Shown in pieces: positions 53,173 to 61,723 of a DNA stretch of 64,000 nucleotides; position 1 is the first letter of the stretch; each line of letters begins with the position of its first letter. Made by a program: the position numbers and the translations under genes. The stretch comes from JAVVEH01 sp032251435. GTDB lineage: Bacteria > Verrucomicrobiota > Lentisphaeria > Oligosphaerales > MVZH01. The notes beneath the pieces were generated by a model. The model was not told the DNA's origin. It saw only the letters and a program-made list of their open reading frames with translations, and did not search any database. Location of the stretch: positions 1 through 64,000 of the forward strand of contig JAVVEH010000013.1 of the NCBI GenBank assembly GCA_032251435.1, given 5' to 3'.

Positions 53173-53873
53173 TTAACCATGTCTGATTGCAATATTTGTA
53201 GCGTCTGATTGTCGGAATACTGTCGTCCAATTGTCGAAGAACTCTTTTTGCATTGGCTGCTTGAGATAGATTATCTCCTTGAAGTGGGACCAGATCAATT
53301 GTCTCGACAGTGTGGAGACAATCCCCACTTCTGGAAACGACTCTGCAAAACGAATCATATGGCGGATGTTTTTTGAGGAAAATCCATTCGAGAAGGAGTT
53401 GCCCCGATCTGAAACTTTCTCCGGTCAGCGACCGGAAAATTAGAAGCTCGATCTCTTGTGCGGCAGCGATTCGGTCGCTATCGAAGACGGAAGCATACTC
53501 AGTCTTGATTCGGAAATCACCGATTTCCGAATCTCTGGGTAGGTGTCGAACAATTGCCGACACAACCCCAGATACCGCCCCGTATAACAGCGATCCAGCC
53601 CATCTTGCAGTTTTCCGCCAGTGTTTCGAGCAAACGAACGCCATAAGCCGCTCGATCGGCGCCGTTCTGCTCATACTCGCGAATGTATGCGCCGATCACC
53701 CAATTGCGGACAGTCAGGGTTGTGTTGACGGTCCGGCGCACATGCGCGGCGCATTGCGCGTGCACCTCGCGGATCGCCGAAACCAGTCCGGCAAAGTCCA
53801 TTCCGGCAGGAACGGGCTTGCTACTCCCACTATCCGATCCGTCACCGTGTGATGGTTTAACAGCGTTTTTCAT
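53173..53873 (-). pseudogene. Decayed DUF1016 (YhcG-type) nuclease gene, N-terminal part
   Basis: Pieces of one DUF1016 N-terminal domain are spread over two or three minus-strand frames. FAGLVSAIREVHAQC and VRNWVIGAYIREYEQNG occur up to 53870, RYLGLCRQLFDTYPEI in another frame near 53530-53580, and MIRFAESFPEVGIVSTLSRQL with WSHFKEIIYL around 53250-53360. At least one frameshift and a stop interrupt it, and the C-terminal PD-(D/E)XK domain is absent. The order of the pieces matches intact relatives, so this is a remnant and not chance ORFs. Confidence 0.72.
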
Positions 53874-53941
53874 CCGCGTCCTCGTGCTCTTTACAAATCA
53901 AGCCCCCCATCCCGACTCCGTTTCTTCTTCCGCCCGCTTCC

Positions 53942-54092
53942 CGACTTCGGCCCTCCGACCTCGGACTTCTGACTTCCGACTTCGGACCTCCGACTTCGGA
54001 CCTCCGACCTCCGACCTCTGACTTCCGACTTCGGACCTCCGACTTCGGACCTCCGACCTCCGACCTCAGAACTCGGCCCTCCGACCTCCTGT
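53942..54092. repeat. Array of 7-bp repeats (GACYTCN)
   Basis: About 20 consecutive heptamers of the form GACYTCN (GACTTCC, GACTTCG, GACCTCC and so on), varying almost only by transitions at fixed positions. A shorter array stands at 54534-54592 at the head of the second copy of the flanking block. ORFs read through it are low complexity and not genes. Confidence 0.88.
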
Positions 54093-54245
54093 CGGCCATA
54101 GCCTTGGCGGAGGCGGATGACCTCCGGCCACACTTGCGGAGTCCGCAGGGTCACCCGCCCGGGCACAGCTGCCGAAACTCGGATGAAAAGCGGTGGCAGA
54201 CACCCGGAAACAGCCTCGTTAAAAGCAAAAAGTATGGCTGACCCC
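54062..54245. repeat. 184-bp direct repeat, copy A
   Basis: Begins GACCTCAGAACTCGG and ends CTGACCCC. It contains GGCCATAGCCTTGGCGGAGG, ACACTTGCGGAGTCCGCAG and GAAACTCGGATGAAAAGC, all repeated in copy B about 498 bp downstream. Similarity appears to extend upstream through the heptamer array (AAGCCCC...CCCGACTCCGTTT). Confidence 0.85.
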
Positions 54246-54290
54246 AAAAAAACTACCCTTATCAGAACCCTTATTAGTGCGCCTATACCC

Positions 54291-54480
54291 TTATTCCGAC
54301 TTTCTGCTCCATTTTGCCCCGGCCCCATGGCCTGTCGAATCCACCAAACCCTGTTTCTTCAACTCCTGAAGTTGTCTGCGAACCCAATCCCGGCTCCCTG
54401 GCAAATTGCTCAAGAGTTTTATGCATGCCTCATTGAAACCGCCCTGTTCGGCGTTTTTTCCCGTGCTGGTTTCTTCATCT
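54291..54480 (-). pseudogene. C-terminal winged-helix fragment of a regulator-like gene
   Basis: Reading the minus strand to a TAA at 54291 gives a C-terminal helix-turn-helix: LPGSRDWVRRQLQELKKQG, then LVDSTGHGAGAKW. It resembles the end of AlbA_2/RecG-related DNA-binding proteins. No start or N-terminal domain is found upstream, and the fragment lies between the two repeat blocks. It is short, so I am only moderately sure. Confidence 0.45.
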
Positions 54481-54559
54481 CTTTTCCTCTGTTTTCAAAA
54501 AGTAAGCCCCTCTTCCCGGCTCCGTTTATCGAACTTCCGACCTCGGACTTCTGACCTCC

Positions 54560-54744
54560 GACCTCAGAACTCGGCCCTCCGACCTCCTTGTCCGCCATAG
54601 CCTTGGCGGAGGCGGATGACTTCTGCCCACACTTGCGGAGTCCGCAGAATCTCCTCCCCGGAGCCAGAATCCGAAACTCGGATGAAAAGCAGTGGCGGAT
54701 GCCCGGAAACAACCTCGTTAAAAGCAAAAAGAAGGACTGACCCC
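54560..54744. repeat. 184-bp direct repeat, copy B
   Basis: Second copy of the block at 54062-54245, with substitutions and one or two small indels. The two copies, with their heptamer arrays, flank about 220 bp of other sequence that contains a helix-turn-helix fragment. The 889 bases from 53874 to 54762 hold no intact gene. Confidence 0.85.
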
Positions 54745-54762
54745 GCACCCCTGACAGGGGAT

Positions 54763-55293
54763 CTAATAATAGGCACCTTGCTGGGCTGCTATTGTCAACT
54801 TGTGCAGGACATTCTTTACTTTCTTCGCCAGTCTTAACCAGGATACCACCCTACTATCGGCAAAGACGTTTGATCCCGCTGGAACCTCGCGCCATGCGCC
54901 GTCGACCTGCCAGGGGTACTCCGTGTTTTCAGCGTCCGTTCGCTTTCCGTGTCCCCCCGGCGTAAGGGCAAACAGTGCTTCGATGTTGGATCGTGTGCCG
55001 GAGTCAAAAAGCTTCGAGAGGTGCGAATAGTGCTCTCTGTGCCGAAGCAAAGGACTGTCCCTGATCAGAAGCGTATGCAGGTACTTGTCCGGCCGGTGGT
55101 CCATCTTGGGCGAAGAGCCATTCACAACCATGTACCCCTTAATCGCCTTTTCGATCGTCTGGGCGCACATGGCTGCCGCATGACATCCGGCATCCTCTGG
55201 GCGCATCGGAGCGGGTGTTTGCCGCAGGGCTTCCGCGACGCGCAGATCGCTCTCCGCTTGCCGTAACCAAGGAATTGCCTCGCCCCCACTCAC
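54763..55293 (-). CDS. HEPN-domain protein
   Basis: 176 residues from a GTG at 55293 with AGGAG eight bases before it. PWLRQAESDLRVAEALRQ and CHAAAMCAQTIEKAIKGYMVV are the two characteristic helices of HEPN domains (HAAAMCAQTIEKAIKGY closely follows the family), and HRPDKYLHTLL follows. HEPN proteins are often RNases or toxins paired with a nucleotidyltransferase-like antitoxin. The start overlaps the stop of the gene before it (GTGA), so the two are coupled. Confidence 0.78.
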   Translation of the reverse strand: MSGGEAIPWLRQAESDLRVAEALRQTPAPMRPEDAGCHAAAMCAQTIEKAIKGYMVVNGSSPKMDHRPDKYLHTLLIRDSPLLRHREHYSHLSKLFDSGTRSNIEALFALTPGGHGKRTDAENTEYPWQVDGAWREVPAGSNVFADSRVVSWLRLAKKVKNVLHKLTIAAQQGAYY

Positions 55294-55679
55294 AGCCCGA
55301 GCTCCTTGCAAATTGCCTTCGCCGACTGGCTGCCGTCGCTATAAACCACCTTTCCTCCGCGAATCTCGTCAATCAGCGGATCACGACGCTTGACTGCTGC
55401 TTGTATCTGCCCCGGGCTGGCCAGCACCAAGTAAAGCTTTCCAAGCATGACGAGGCTCGCGGACGGGGCAAAGTCCGCAACGAAAAGCTCGTCGTCGTCA
55501 TCTCCAGGAAAACCGGCCAAGACCTCAAGCAGGTGAATGTCCTCCTCCACATCACCCCTGAAGCGGACGGCCAAGAGCAAGGGTTGATCTTCCTGCTGCC
55601 GGTGCGCCTCCAGCAATTGCTTAACTGCCCGTTCGTTCAGGACTTCCGCTGTATGTTTCTCTGCGATTGTGTTCATCAT
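55290..55679 (-). CDS. Small partner of the HEPN protein, possibly nucleotidyltransferase-like
   Basis: 129 residues, ATG preceded by AGGAAAAGC. A helical N-terminus (VKQLLEAHRQQ) is followed by acidic strands (DDDDELFVADFAP), a GKLYLVLASPG segment and a C-terminus RRDPLIDEIRGGKVVYSDG. That ending resembles minimal nucleotidyltransferases, where a similar L-I-x-E-I-x-x-G-x-V-x-Y segment closes the fold. The GSxxxGxxxxxSDxD active-site motif is absent, so the assignment is tentative. Position and GTGA coupling suggest an antitoxin-type role. It begins 11 bases after the restriction-modification gene. Confidence 0.5.
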   Translation of the reverse strand: MMNTIAEKHTAEVLNERAVKQLLEAHRQQEDQPLLLAVRFRGDVEEDIHLLEVLAGFPGDDDDELFVADFAPSASLVMLGKLYLVLASPGQIQAAVKRRDPLIDEIRGGKVVYSDGSQSAKAICKELGL

Positions 55680-55689
55680 GCTTTTCCTT

Positions 55690-58600
55690 TCAGTCCGCCT
55701 CGATCATGGCAATCTCGGCGGGTTCGAGTTTGTAAAGACCGTAGATGATGGTGTCCAGGCTAGCCTCTTGTTCGGTGATGGTGTGGTCAAGGCCCGTGAT
55801 TTCTGCATCAAGGGCGAGGATGCGGTCGCGGAGGGGCTGCTCCGTGGTGGTGCGAAGGGTGAGAAGACGTTTGATGAGGCGCTTGCCGTCGAAGGCTTCC
55901 GTTACGTTGACGTCGCGCAGTGCGTGGCGCCATTGGGCGGCGATGAAAGGGGTGTCGGGTTTGTCGAACAGATGGATGACTTCGTAGCCGCCGATATTCA
56001 GGATGAGTTCGTCGTCGGTGTTGGTGACGGCGAGTTTCGTGCCGGGTTTGAGCAGTGCGTCAAGCGTATCGAGCCGTTCCTGAAGGGCCGCAGCGTGTTG
56101 TTGTTTGGCCCAGGCGGTTAGGTTACGAGCGCTGAGCCCAGCGGGCGCAAGGGGGGATGTCTTCCAACTGGCGGGGGTGCCGATGACGGACCAGAGCCAG
56201 TCGTACTTGGGCGCGGGGGCGACGGGAGAAGTTTGGCGGCTGTGGAGACGTTGGTCGAGTTTGGCGATGGTGTCGCGGCGGAGGGTGTGGAGTTCCTGCA
56301 ACTCCTTCGCCCGTGCGCCGACTTCCGCACGCTGCTCGGGTGTCGCGTCGGGGATGGGAAGAGGGGCAATGAATTGCCTGTTGGCTTCGAACCAGCCACC
56401 GTCTTTGGGCTTCGCGGTCTGCCGGAACACATTGTCGGCCACTGGCGCATTGAGAACGCCAAGCAGGTACCAACCGTCGCCCCCGTCAGTCGGAATGATG
56501 CCATTAACCCGCACGTTGTTGAAGTAGAAAGCCCCTTCGCAATCGTAGCACACCCGCATGCCCGGAACCGTCTGGGCGACAAAGAGTTTTGGAATCTCTT
56601 GCTTGTCCAGGTTCTTGGGATAGTTATATGCCCACCAGCGATCATCATCGTTCATTTTTCCACCTTCGCGCGCCCGCAAGACGGCTTCGTGGCGGCGTAG
56701 ATACTGCCAGCCGTTCGGGAAGCAAGCCGCCATTTCGACGGCGGCGAAAAGGCGTGGCAAAGCGCCGCTCAGGTCGTATGGGAAGAGGAGATAGGTGTCG
56801 GTCTGGGGATGATGGTAGCGCTTGGCTTCCGGCCCGGAAACAAGCGGATGCATCAAGCCGTCTTCAATGGAAACTTCCTCATTTGCTTTGGTGCGGTAAC
56901 GCCCCGGTGCGACCCGATTAAGATGATAAATGTAGTCGGCGCTGGTTTGAATGCCAACGACGATTGCACGACTGGCATCCTCCAACGTGCGGCAGGTTTG
57001 CCGCAGGCGATGCAACAGCCTCCGCTCGGAATCCCCGATCAGATTCCACGCACCATCCATCGGCAGTTCGTCGTGTGGGATGACGGCGTCGGGCTGGTTC
57101 CAGTCGAGGTTGTCGATCACGCCATCGGGGGCAAAAGCGCACTTGATGAAATCATTGGGAGAACCGGTGAAAAACTGGAGGGCGGTGTAGGTGGTGGCTT
57201 CGGTAAAGACCTGGAATGACTTGAAGTCGACCCAACGGTCGAGGGTTCTGGTCTGGCGGATGAGGTGACGAAGGGGTTTGCCGTATTCGTTGACCATCCA
57301 GACGTTTGGGGCGATGTAACCCATGCGGCCTTGCGAGCGCAGCAGGGATATGCCTTTCTCGATAAACGGCAGATAGAGATCGAAGTTGCCGGATTGGGTG
57401 CTTTTGTAGACAGGCGAACCGTCGACAAGTTTAGCGTTGACCAGATAGTCGGCTACGTCGTCCTCCACTTTGCGGAAGTTCTGGAGTTTGACGTACGGCG
57501 GATTGCCGATGACGCAGTCGAAGCCGCCTCGGGAGAAAATGTCGGGGAAGGCCGCTCGCCAGTCGAAGGCGTTGATACGTTCGCGTTTGGTTTCGTCAAG
57601 TTCATCGAAAAGGGAAGCATGCTTCTCGGCATAGAAGGTCTTGAAATCGGATCCAACGAGGCTGTTGCCGCATTTGATATTTCCGTCCAGATGAGAGAGT
57701 TTTCTGCCGGCGACGGCGGTGTGCATCCAAAGGGCCAGCTTGCAGATCTCGACCGATTCCGGATTGATGTCGACACCATAGATGTTGTTAGCGAGGATAA
57801 ATTTGGTAACCTCGTCCGTTTCCCACAGTTCGGCGAATCCGCGGACCCGTTCGAGTTCATCGTAAATCCAGCGGTACTCTTTCTTCAGATATTCAAGCGC
57901 CTGAATGAGGAATGCGCCGGAACCGCACGCGGGATCAACGACCTTGATGTTTTTGAGCGCGAACAGGTATTTTTCGAGGGCCTGGATGTAAGCCCCCGCC
58001 ACGGGAGCGACACGTCTCTTGTCGCTCAGGAATAGCTTGTACTGAACCACATCGTCGTCATTGGGCATACGGTCAGGCGAGAGACCGAGGGTTTGCTTGA
58101 TGTATTCGAGTCGGGTGCCAACGGTCTCGCGGACGATGTATTCCGTAACCCATTCGGGCGTGTAATAAACACCGTCACGCTTGCGTTTGGAAAGCAGATT
58201 GATGGAGGGCCTGCCGTCGGCCTCGGCTTCCATGATCTCCAGTTCGGTGATCGACTGTTCAAAGATCCGACCAAGCGCATAAAAATCGATGACTTTCTCG
58301 CGTTTGGCGTTCTTGATCCCGAAATTGTATTTCGCCGAAAAGTAAAGCAGCGTCAATGGATGAGCCAGGAGCGAGGTCATGCCATTCGCTCCTTGATTTT
58401 TTGCGCAGAACACTTCAGCGGGGATGACAAGATTTTCAAGCTCAGGCAACGGTTCGAACAGACCACCATTGAACGGGTTGATTGCATGCTCGCCGACCGT
58501 GCCGCCATCCCGCATGGCTGCAAAGATGTTTTTTAGGCGTTCCCAAGGCAGGTTGTCGGAGGGGCTGAAATAGGGATCCTTGCTGTAGTTGATCAGTGCG

Positions 58601-59535
58601 GTTCGTAGGAGTGATCCCGGAAAAAGCGGCAACCCCATGTCTTCGCAGAACAAAATGAAAAGGCAACGGTCAAGAAGCCGTTGCGTCAGACGCACCAGTT
58701 TGCCTGGCGTACCGGTATACCCGGGATTATGCTTTCGTATTGTGTCGAACAAATATTCGCGATAGGCTTTGTATTCAAGGTAGAAATCCCTTTCCACGGC
58801 CTCCTCATGGACGAATTGTTTATCCAGCATATTTTGGAGAAGGGACGGGCCTCGCTCGGAAAGCAGGGAGTCCTTATGGAAAAGCTTGAAAAATAGGAAC
58901 CGTAGAAACGCGGCCGATTCCGTGTCACCAAGAAGACACTCGTCCTCCGCGTCGGAGGAGCTGTTGTCGATGACAAACCGTTGATATTGCGAGAGATCAT
59001 GCTTGGCTCCGTAGAGCCGGAATTCGTTCATGTCGGTGACTATAGCCCAGTAGGGTTTAACCAATTCATGACCGGAGAGCTGCGTCCTGGACCGCCGTAA
59101 GTAATTGAAACATTGCTGGACGGGACTGCGCGTGTTTCCTTTGCGATTCTGGTTCTTGTCCAATGCGGACCGGATATCTTTGAACTCGCAGAGTACCTGT
59201 GGTATGGCCGGACTCGCGTCAGCCTTGTTGAACAACCCCAATGCGAGATCGGCTTTGCCCATGCCGCCGGTCTGCCCCGCATAGGCTACAGGAAACTGGG
59301 GAAAGCAATTGAACGAACCGTCGGACTTGTCGTTCTCCTGGTCGTATCCCCATATCTGGTGGAAAAAGTGCTTGACAAAAGCCCCTTCCGCTTGAGTCTC
59401 ATTGAGTTTTTTCCCAGACCAATTCTTCAGAATATCGTAGACCTCTCGGGCTTTCGGGGAATCGGTGAATTCAACGTATTCCTCTCCCCATACGGATGAC
59501 AGAAAAGGTATATCAAAAAGCTTTCTATGCGCCAT
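55690..59535 (-). CDS. Type IIG restriction-modification enzyme (Eco57I-like)
   Basis: About 1,281 residues. An N-terminal PD-(D/E)XK-like nuclease (GKADLALG near 100, LCEFKDIRS near 120) precedes a gamma-class N6-adenine methyltransferase with motif I VVDPACGSGAFLIQ (about 535) and catalytic motif IV VIGNPPYVKL (about 680), plus a TaqI-like specificity region at the C-terminus. Restriction and modification in one chain is typical of type IIG. The ATG at 59535 lies ten bases after AGGA; a TTG nine bases earlier is too close to it. The gene appears intact and heads the HEPN pair. Confidence 0.9.
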   Translation of the reverse strand: MAHRKLFDIPFLSSVWGEEYVEFTDSPKAREVYDILKNWSGKKLNETQAEGAFVKHFFHQIWGYDQENDKSDGSFNCFPQFPVAYAGQTGGMGKADLALGLFNKADASPAIPQVLCEFKDIRSALDKNQNRKGNTRSPVQQCFNYLRRSRTQLSGHELVKPYWAIVTDMNEFRLYGAKHDLSQYQRFVIDNSSSDAEDECLLGDTESAAFLRFLFFKLFHKDSLLSERGPSLLQNMLDKQFVHEEAVERDFYLEYKAYREYLFDTIRKHNPGYTGTPGKLVRLTQRLLDRCLFILFCEDMGLPLFPGSLLRTALINYSKDPYFSPSDNLPWERLKNIFAAMRDGGTVGEHAINPFNGGLFEPLPELENLVIPAEVFCAKNQGANGMTSLLAHPLTLLYFSAKYNFGIKNAKREKVIDFYALGRIFEQSITELEIMEAEADGRPSINLLSKRKRDGVYYTPEWVTEYIVRETVGTRLEYIKQTLGLSPDRMPNDDDVVQYKLFLSDKRRVAPVAGAYIQALEKYLFALKNIKVVDPACGSGAFLIQALEYLKKEYRWIYDELERVRGFAELWETDEVTKFILANNIYGVDINPESVEICKLALWMHTAVAGRKLSHLDGNIKCGNSLVGSDFKTFYAEKHASLFDELDETKRERINAFDWRAAFPDIFSRGGFDCVIGNPPYVKLQNFRKVEDDVADYLVNAKLVDGSPVYKSTQSGNFDLYLPFIEKGISLLRSQGRMGYIAPNVWMVNEYGKPLRHLIRQTRTLDRWVDFKSFQVFTEATTYTALQFFTGSPNDFIKCAFAPDGVIDNLDWNQPDAVIPHDELPMDGAWNLIGDSERRLLHRLRQTCRTLEDASRAIVVGIQTSADYIYHLNRVAPGRYRTKANEEVSIEDGLMHPLVSGPEAKRYHHPQTDTYLLFPYDLSGALPRLFAAVEMAACFPNGWQYLRRHEAVLRAREGGKMNDDDRWWAYNYPKNLDKQEIPKLFVAQTVPGMRVCYDCEGAFYFNNVRVNGIIPTDGGDGWYLLGVLNAPVADNVFRQTAKPKDGGWFEANRQFIAPLPIPDATPEQRAEVGARAKELQELHTLRRDTIAKLDQRLHSRQTSPVAPAPKYDWLWSVIGTPASWKTSPLAPAGLSARNLTAWAKQQHAAALQERLDTLDALLKPGTKLAVTNTDDELILNIGGYEVIHLFDKPDTPFIAAQWRHALRDVNVTEAFDGKRLIKRLLTLRTTTEQPLRDRILALDAEITGLDHTITEQEASLDTIIYGLYKLEPAEIAMIEAD

Positions 59536-59598
59536 ATCTCGCAATTCCTATTTAACGGATTTCCATGGTCGCCAATCATTCCCGAAAGGTCACGGAAT

Positions 59599-59790
59599 CT
59601 ACCGGGTAATCTTCGTCTCCAGCGCCTCCAACAACTCCGGCACGCCGTTGAAGTAAAAATATCCCGTCAGCACATCCATCTGTCTGGACGAAGCGATCAG
59701 CTTCGACAGCACCTCGCCCATGCGATTGACTGGCCCGGTATCCGCTTGGCATCCCCAGTGAATCAGCTCCATCGCTTCCTTTCTATCCAT
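59599..59790 (-). pseudogene. N-terminal remnant of a PLD-domain helicase
   Basis: 63 codons from an ATG at 59790, ending in a TAG. NRMGEVLSKLIASSRQMDVLTGYFYFNG is the usual opening of large SNF2-type helicases with a phospholipase-D-like nuclease domain (core VLTGYFYFNG), which exceed 900 residues. Everything after ALETK is missing. It directly precedes the restriction-modification gene, so the helicase and enzyme were probably once an operon. Confidence 0.6.
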
Positions 59791-59948
59791 GATTCAATGT
59801 CATATTGCCTGGAAGAGCGCTCACTCCCCCCAAAAAAAATCGGGGAAACATGGCATGATTCCCTAAAAGACTCAAACCATCCTTATAGTACATGCTTGAG
59901 TTTCGCTCCGCAAGCACCGAAAGGATAAAAAATCAGCGCCCGGCGACA

Positions 59949-61499
59949 TCAGTTGTCCAGTCCATAGCAGTCGCCACGCACGGATTGCACTCCCGCGCGG
60001 AACAGTTTGGGAAGCCGAATGATTCCGAGCGGCCGCTTGCCTTCCTCAAGGCGCTGGCGATTTTTCGCGGGGAGGATCGTTTTGAAAAATTCGTGCACGC
60101 ATTTGCGATGCGGAATGTCCCCGGGGGTCAGGCAGCGGGCCACCCGCCAGTGGATGAAACGGTCCAGCTCGACCATCTGCCGGCGGATGGCCTCTTCCTC
60201 CCCATGGCGGTAGTGCATGACGAAGGAATGGGCCGACAGGCGGGAGGACGGGGTGGTGTCGGACTCGTCCGTTTTCGGCTTGCCGCCGTTTCGTGTCACC
60301 AGAATCCGGCGGTTGACGGAGGTGATCACCTGCTCGATCTTGTCTTCCCCGGGTTTCAGATTGTCGAGATGGGCTTTGCTGGTGAGATGAATGATTTTCT
60401 GGCGGAACTTGTCGACTTTCTCCCGGGAAATCTTTTTGCCCTCCGCCAGAGACAGATAGTGAAAGCCAAGAAACGTGCAGGTGCCGCTGTCCACATGGTC
60501 GATGGACGTTTTCTTTTCGCTCAGTTCCAGACCGAGGTTGGCGCAGAGCTGGACCAGTTTTTCCTTAGCGGCGGCCGCGGCAGCTTGCGTTTTGGCGCAG
60601 ACCATGATGTCATCGGCATACCGCAGGTAGCGGTAGTCATTTTCGAGGCCGTCGGCAACCATCGCGGCATCGGTTTCGGTCAGGTAGAGATTTGAGAGAG
60701 GCGCGCTCAGCGGGCTGCCCTGGGGGATGCCGATCTCGGAGGGAAAGACCACTTCGGCATTGCCGCGTCCGGAGCCTGGGAACGGCACTGAATTGCTCTT
60801 TTTCACGCCCGTTTCTTCCGGGCCGCGGGTCACTTTCCAGGATAACTGCCGTTTTGTCCGGCAGAAAGCCATGATCCATTCCACAGCCAGCGGATCAGCA
60901 AGGCCAATGTTGCCAAAAAGGGTTGTCAACTGCTGTTCGACACGATCATGCCGGATCCGGTCGAAAAACGAGGTGATATCCGCCCGCAGCACATAGACGA
61001 ATCCCTGTTTGATCCATGCTTCCAAGCTGTCCAGGGCGTCATGGACACCGAGGTGTTTGCGATAGGCGTAGCAATGGTCATGCAGGACGCTCGCATCCGT
61101 GATCAGCCGCCCTTCCAGAATCTCGTAGAGATAATGGGCCAGGGTTTTCGCGATCATCTTGTCGACCGGCCGCAGTTTGGCGATCAGCCGGTACCGGCTG
61201 CCGAACGGACGGGACACCTTGAGGGTGGAACCACGTGAGGATTCCCGTTGAGAGCTCAACAGCGCGTCGGTCGCCTGCCGGAATCCGAACACCAGCCGCC
61301 CGGTCTTTTTAGAGTAGGGAGCCAGTTCGACTGGCTGCAAGGCATAGCGGCGATCTTTGCTGAACGCCGCCCAGGCCTGCTGGGCGGTCTGTGTGTTCTG
61401 CCCCCCCTTGCCGAAGACCGGATCCGGAAGCCCTTTCATCGCCCGCGCCAGAGAACTCTCGCAGAGCCGGAACAATCTACCTTTGGTCATCGTATCCAT
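59949..61499 (-). CDS. Reverse transcriptase of uncertain class
   Basis: 516 residues. RT motifs in order: RPFGSRYRLIA (about 97-107), VLRADITSFFDRI with the first catalytic Asp (170-182), GIPQGSPLSAPLSNLYL (257-273), RYADDIMVCA with the YADD pair (294-297), LELSEKKT and CTFLGFHYL. The QGSPLS motif argues against diversity-generating RTs, and I see no maturase or endonuclease domain and no retron VTG motif. A 25-residue insertion (about 225-250) precedes motif 4, and 165 residues of unknown C-terminal domain follow. A structured inverted-repeat region lies 60 bases upstream. A retron-like or defence-associated (DRT/unknown group) RT is most likely. Confidence 0.88.
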   Translation of the reverse strand: MDTMTKGRLFRLCESSLARAMKGLPDPVFGKGGQNTQTAQQAWAAFSKDRRYALQPVELAPYSKKTGRLVFGFRQATDALLSSQRESSRGSTLKVSRPFGSRYRLIAKLRPVDKMIAKTLAHYLYEILEGRLITDASVLHDHCYAYRKHLGVHDALDSLEAWIKQGFVYVLRADITSFFDRIRHDRVEQQLTTLFGNIGLADPLAVEWIMAFCRTKRQLSWKVTRGPEETGVKKSNSVPFPGSGRGNAEVVFPSEIGIPQGSPLSAPLSNLYLTETDAAMVADGLENDYRYLRYADDIMVCAKTQAAAAAAKEKLVQLCANLGLELSEKKTSIDHVDSGTCTFLGFHYLSLAEGKKISREKVDKFRQKIIHLTSKAHLDNLKPGEDKIEQVITSVNRRILVTRNGGKPKTDESDTTPSSRLSAHSFVMHYRHGEEEAIRRQMVELDRFIHWRVARCLTPGDIPHRKCVHEFFKTILPAKNRQRLEEGKRPLGIIRLPKLFRAGVQSVRGDCYGLDN

Positions 61500-61558
61500 C
61501 TGTAGGCCTTCTCAATCACGCGACATCGAAAGTAAATCAGTAAGCAGTGGAGGGAAAA

Positions 61559-61714
61559 GGCGAGGATAATTGCCCCGGATCGATATGGCCGGGAAAGAGG
61601 CCGAAGCCTCCCGCGCCTGGGGATGCTCCCCGCCAGCCTTTGGCCAGCCCCGTAAACCCATGAAAAACATAGGCGCCTCCACGAAGGAGGGTAAATGGGA
61701 CAATTATCCTCGCC
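61559..61714 (-). ncRNA. Candidate structured RNA partner of the reverse transcriptase
   Basis: GGCGAGGATAATTG at 61559-61572 and its exact reverse complement at 61701-61714 would close a 156-nt RNA. Read on the RT strand, the interior folds into successive hairpins: CCTCC/GGAGG; CCTATG/CATGGG around TTTTT; GGGGA/TCCCC around GCA; and GAGGC-TTCG-GCCTC with a UUCG tetraloop inside CGGGA/TCCCG. Terminal inverted repeats and a position just 5' of the RT gene recall retron msr-msd and DRT RNAs. The AGC-type priming site of retrons is not evident after the 5' arm. Confidence 0.65.
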
Positions 61715-61723
61715 AAAATCACG

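Noticed and set aside
53942..54092. CRISPR array
   Set aside because: Seven-base tandem units without unique spacers; no cas genes.
53857..54748. Several ORFs of 60-145 codons through the heptamer arrays
   Set aside because: Low-complexity translations (repeated EVGGPKSEVRS-type units) in several frames; explained by the DNA repeat.
59949..61499. Diversity-generating retroelement
   Set aside because: RT motif 4 is QGSPLS and not the QGxxxSQ type; I found no template/variable repeat pair in the window.
59949..61720. Group II intron
   Set aside because: No maturase X or endonuclease domain in the RT and no domain V-like hairpin downstream of the gene.
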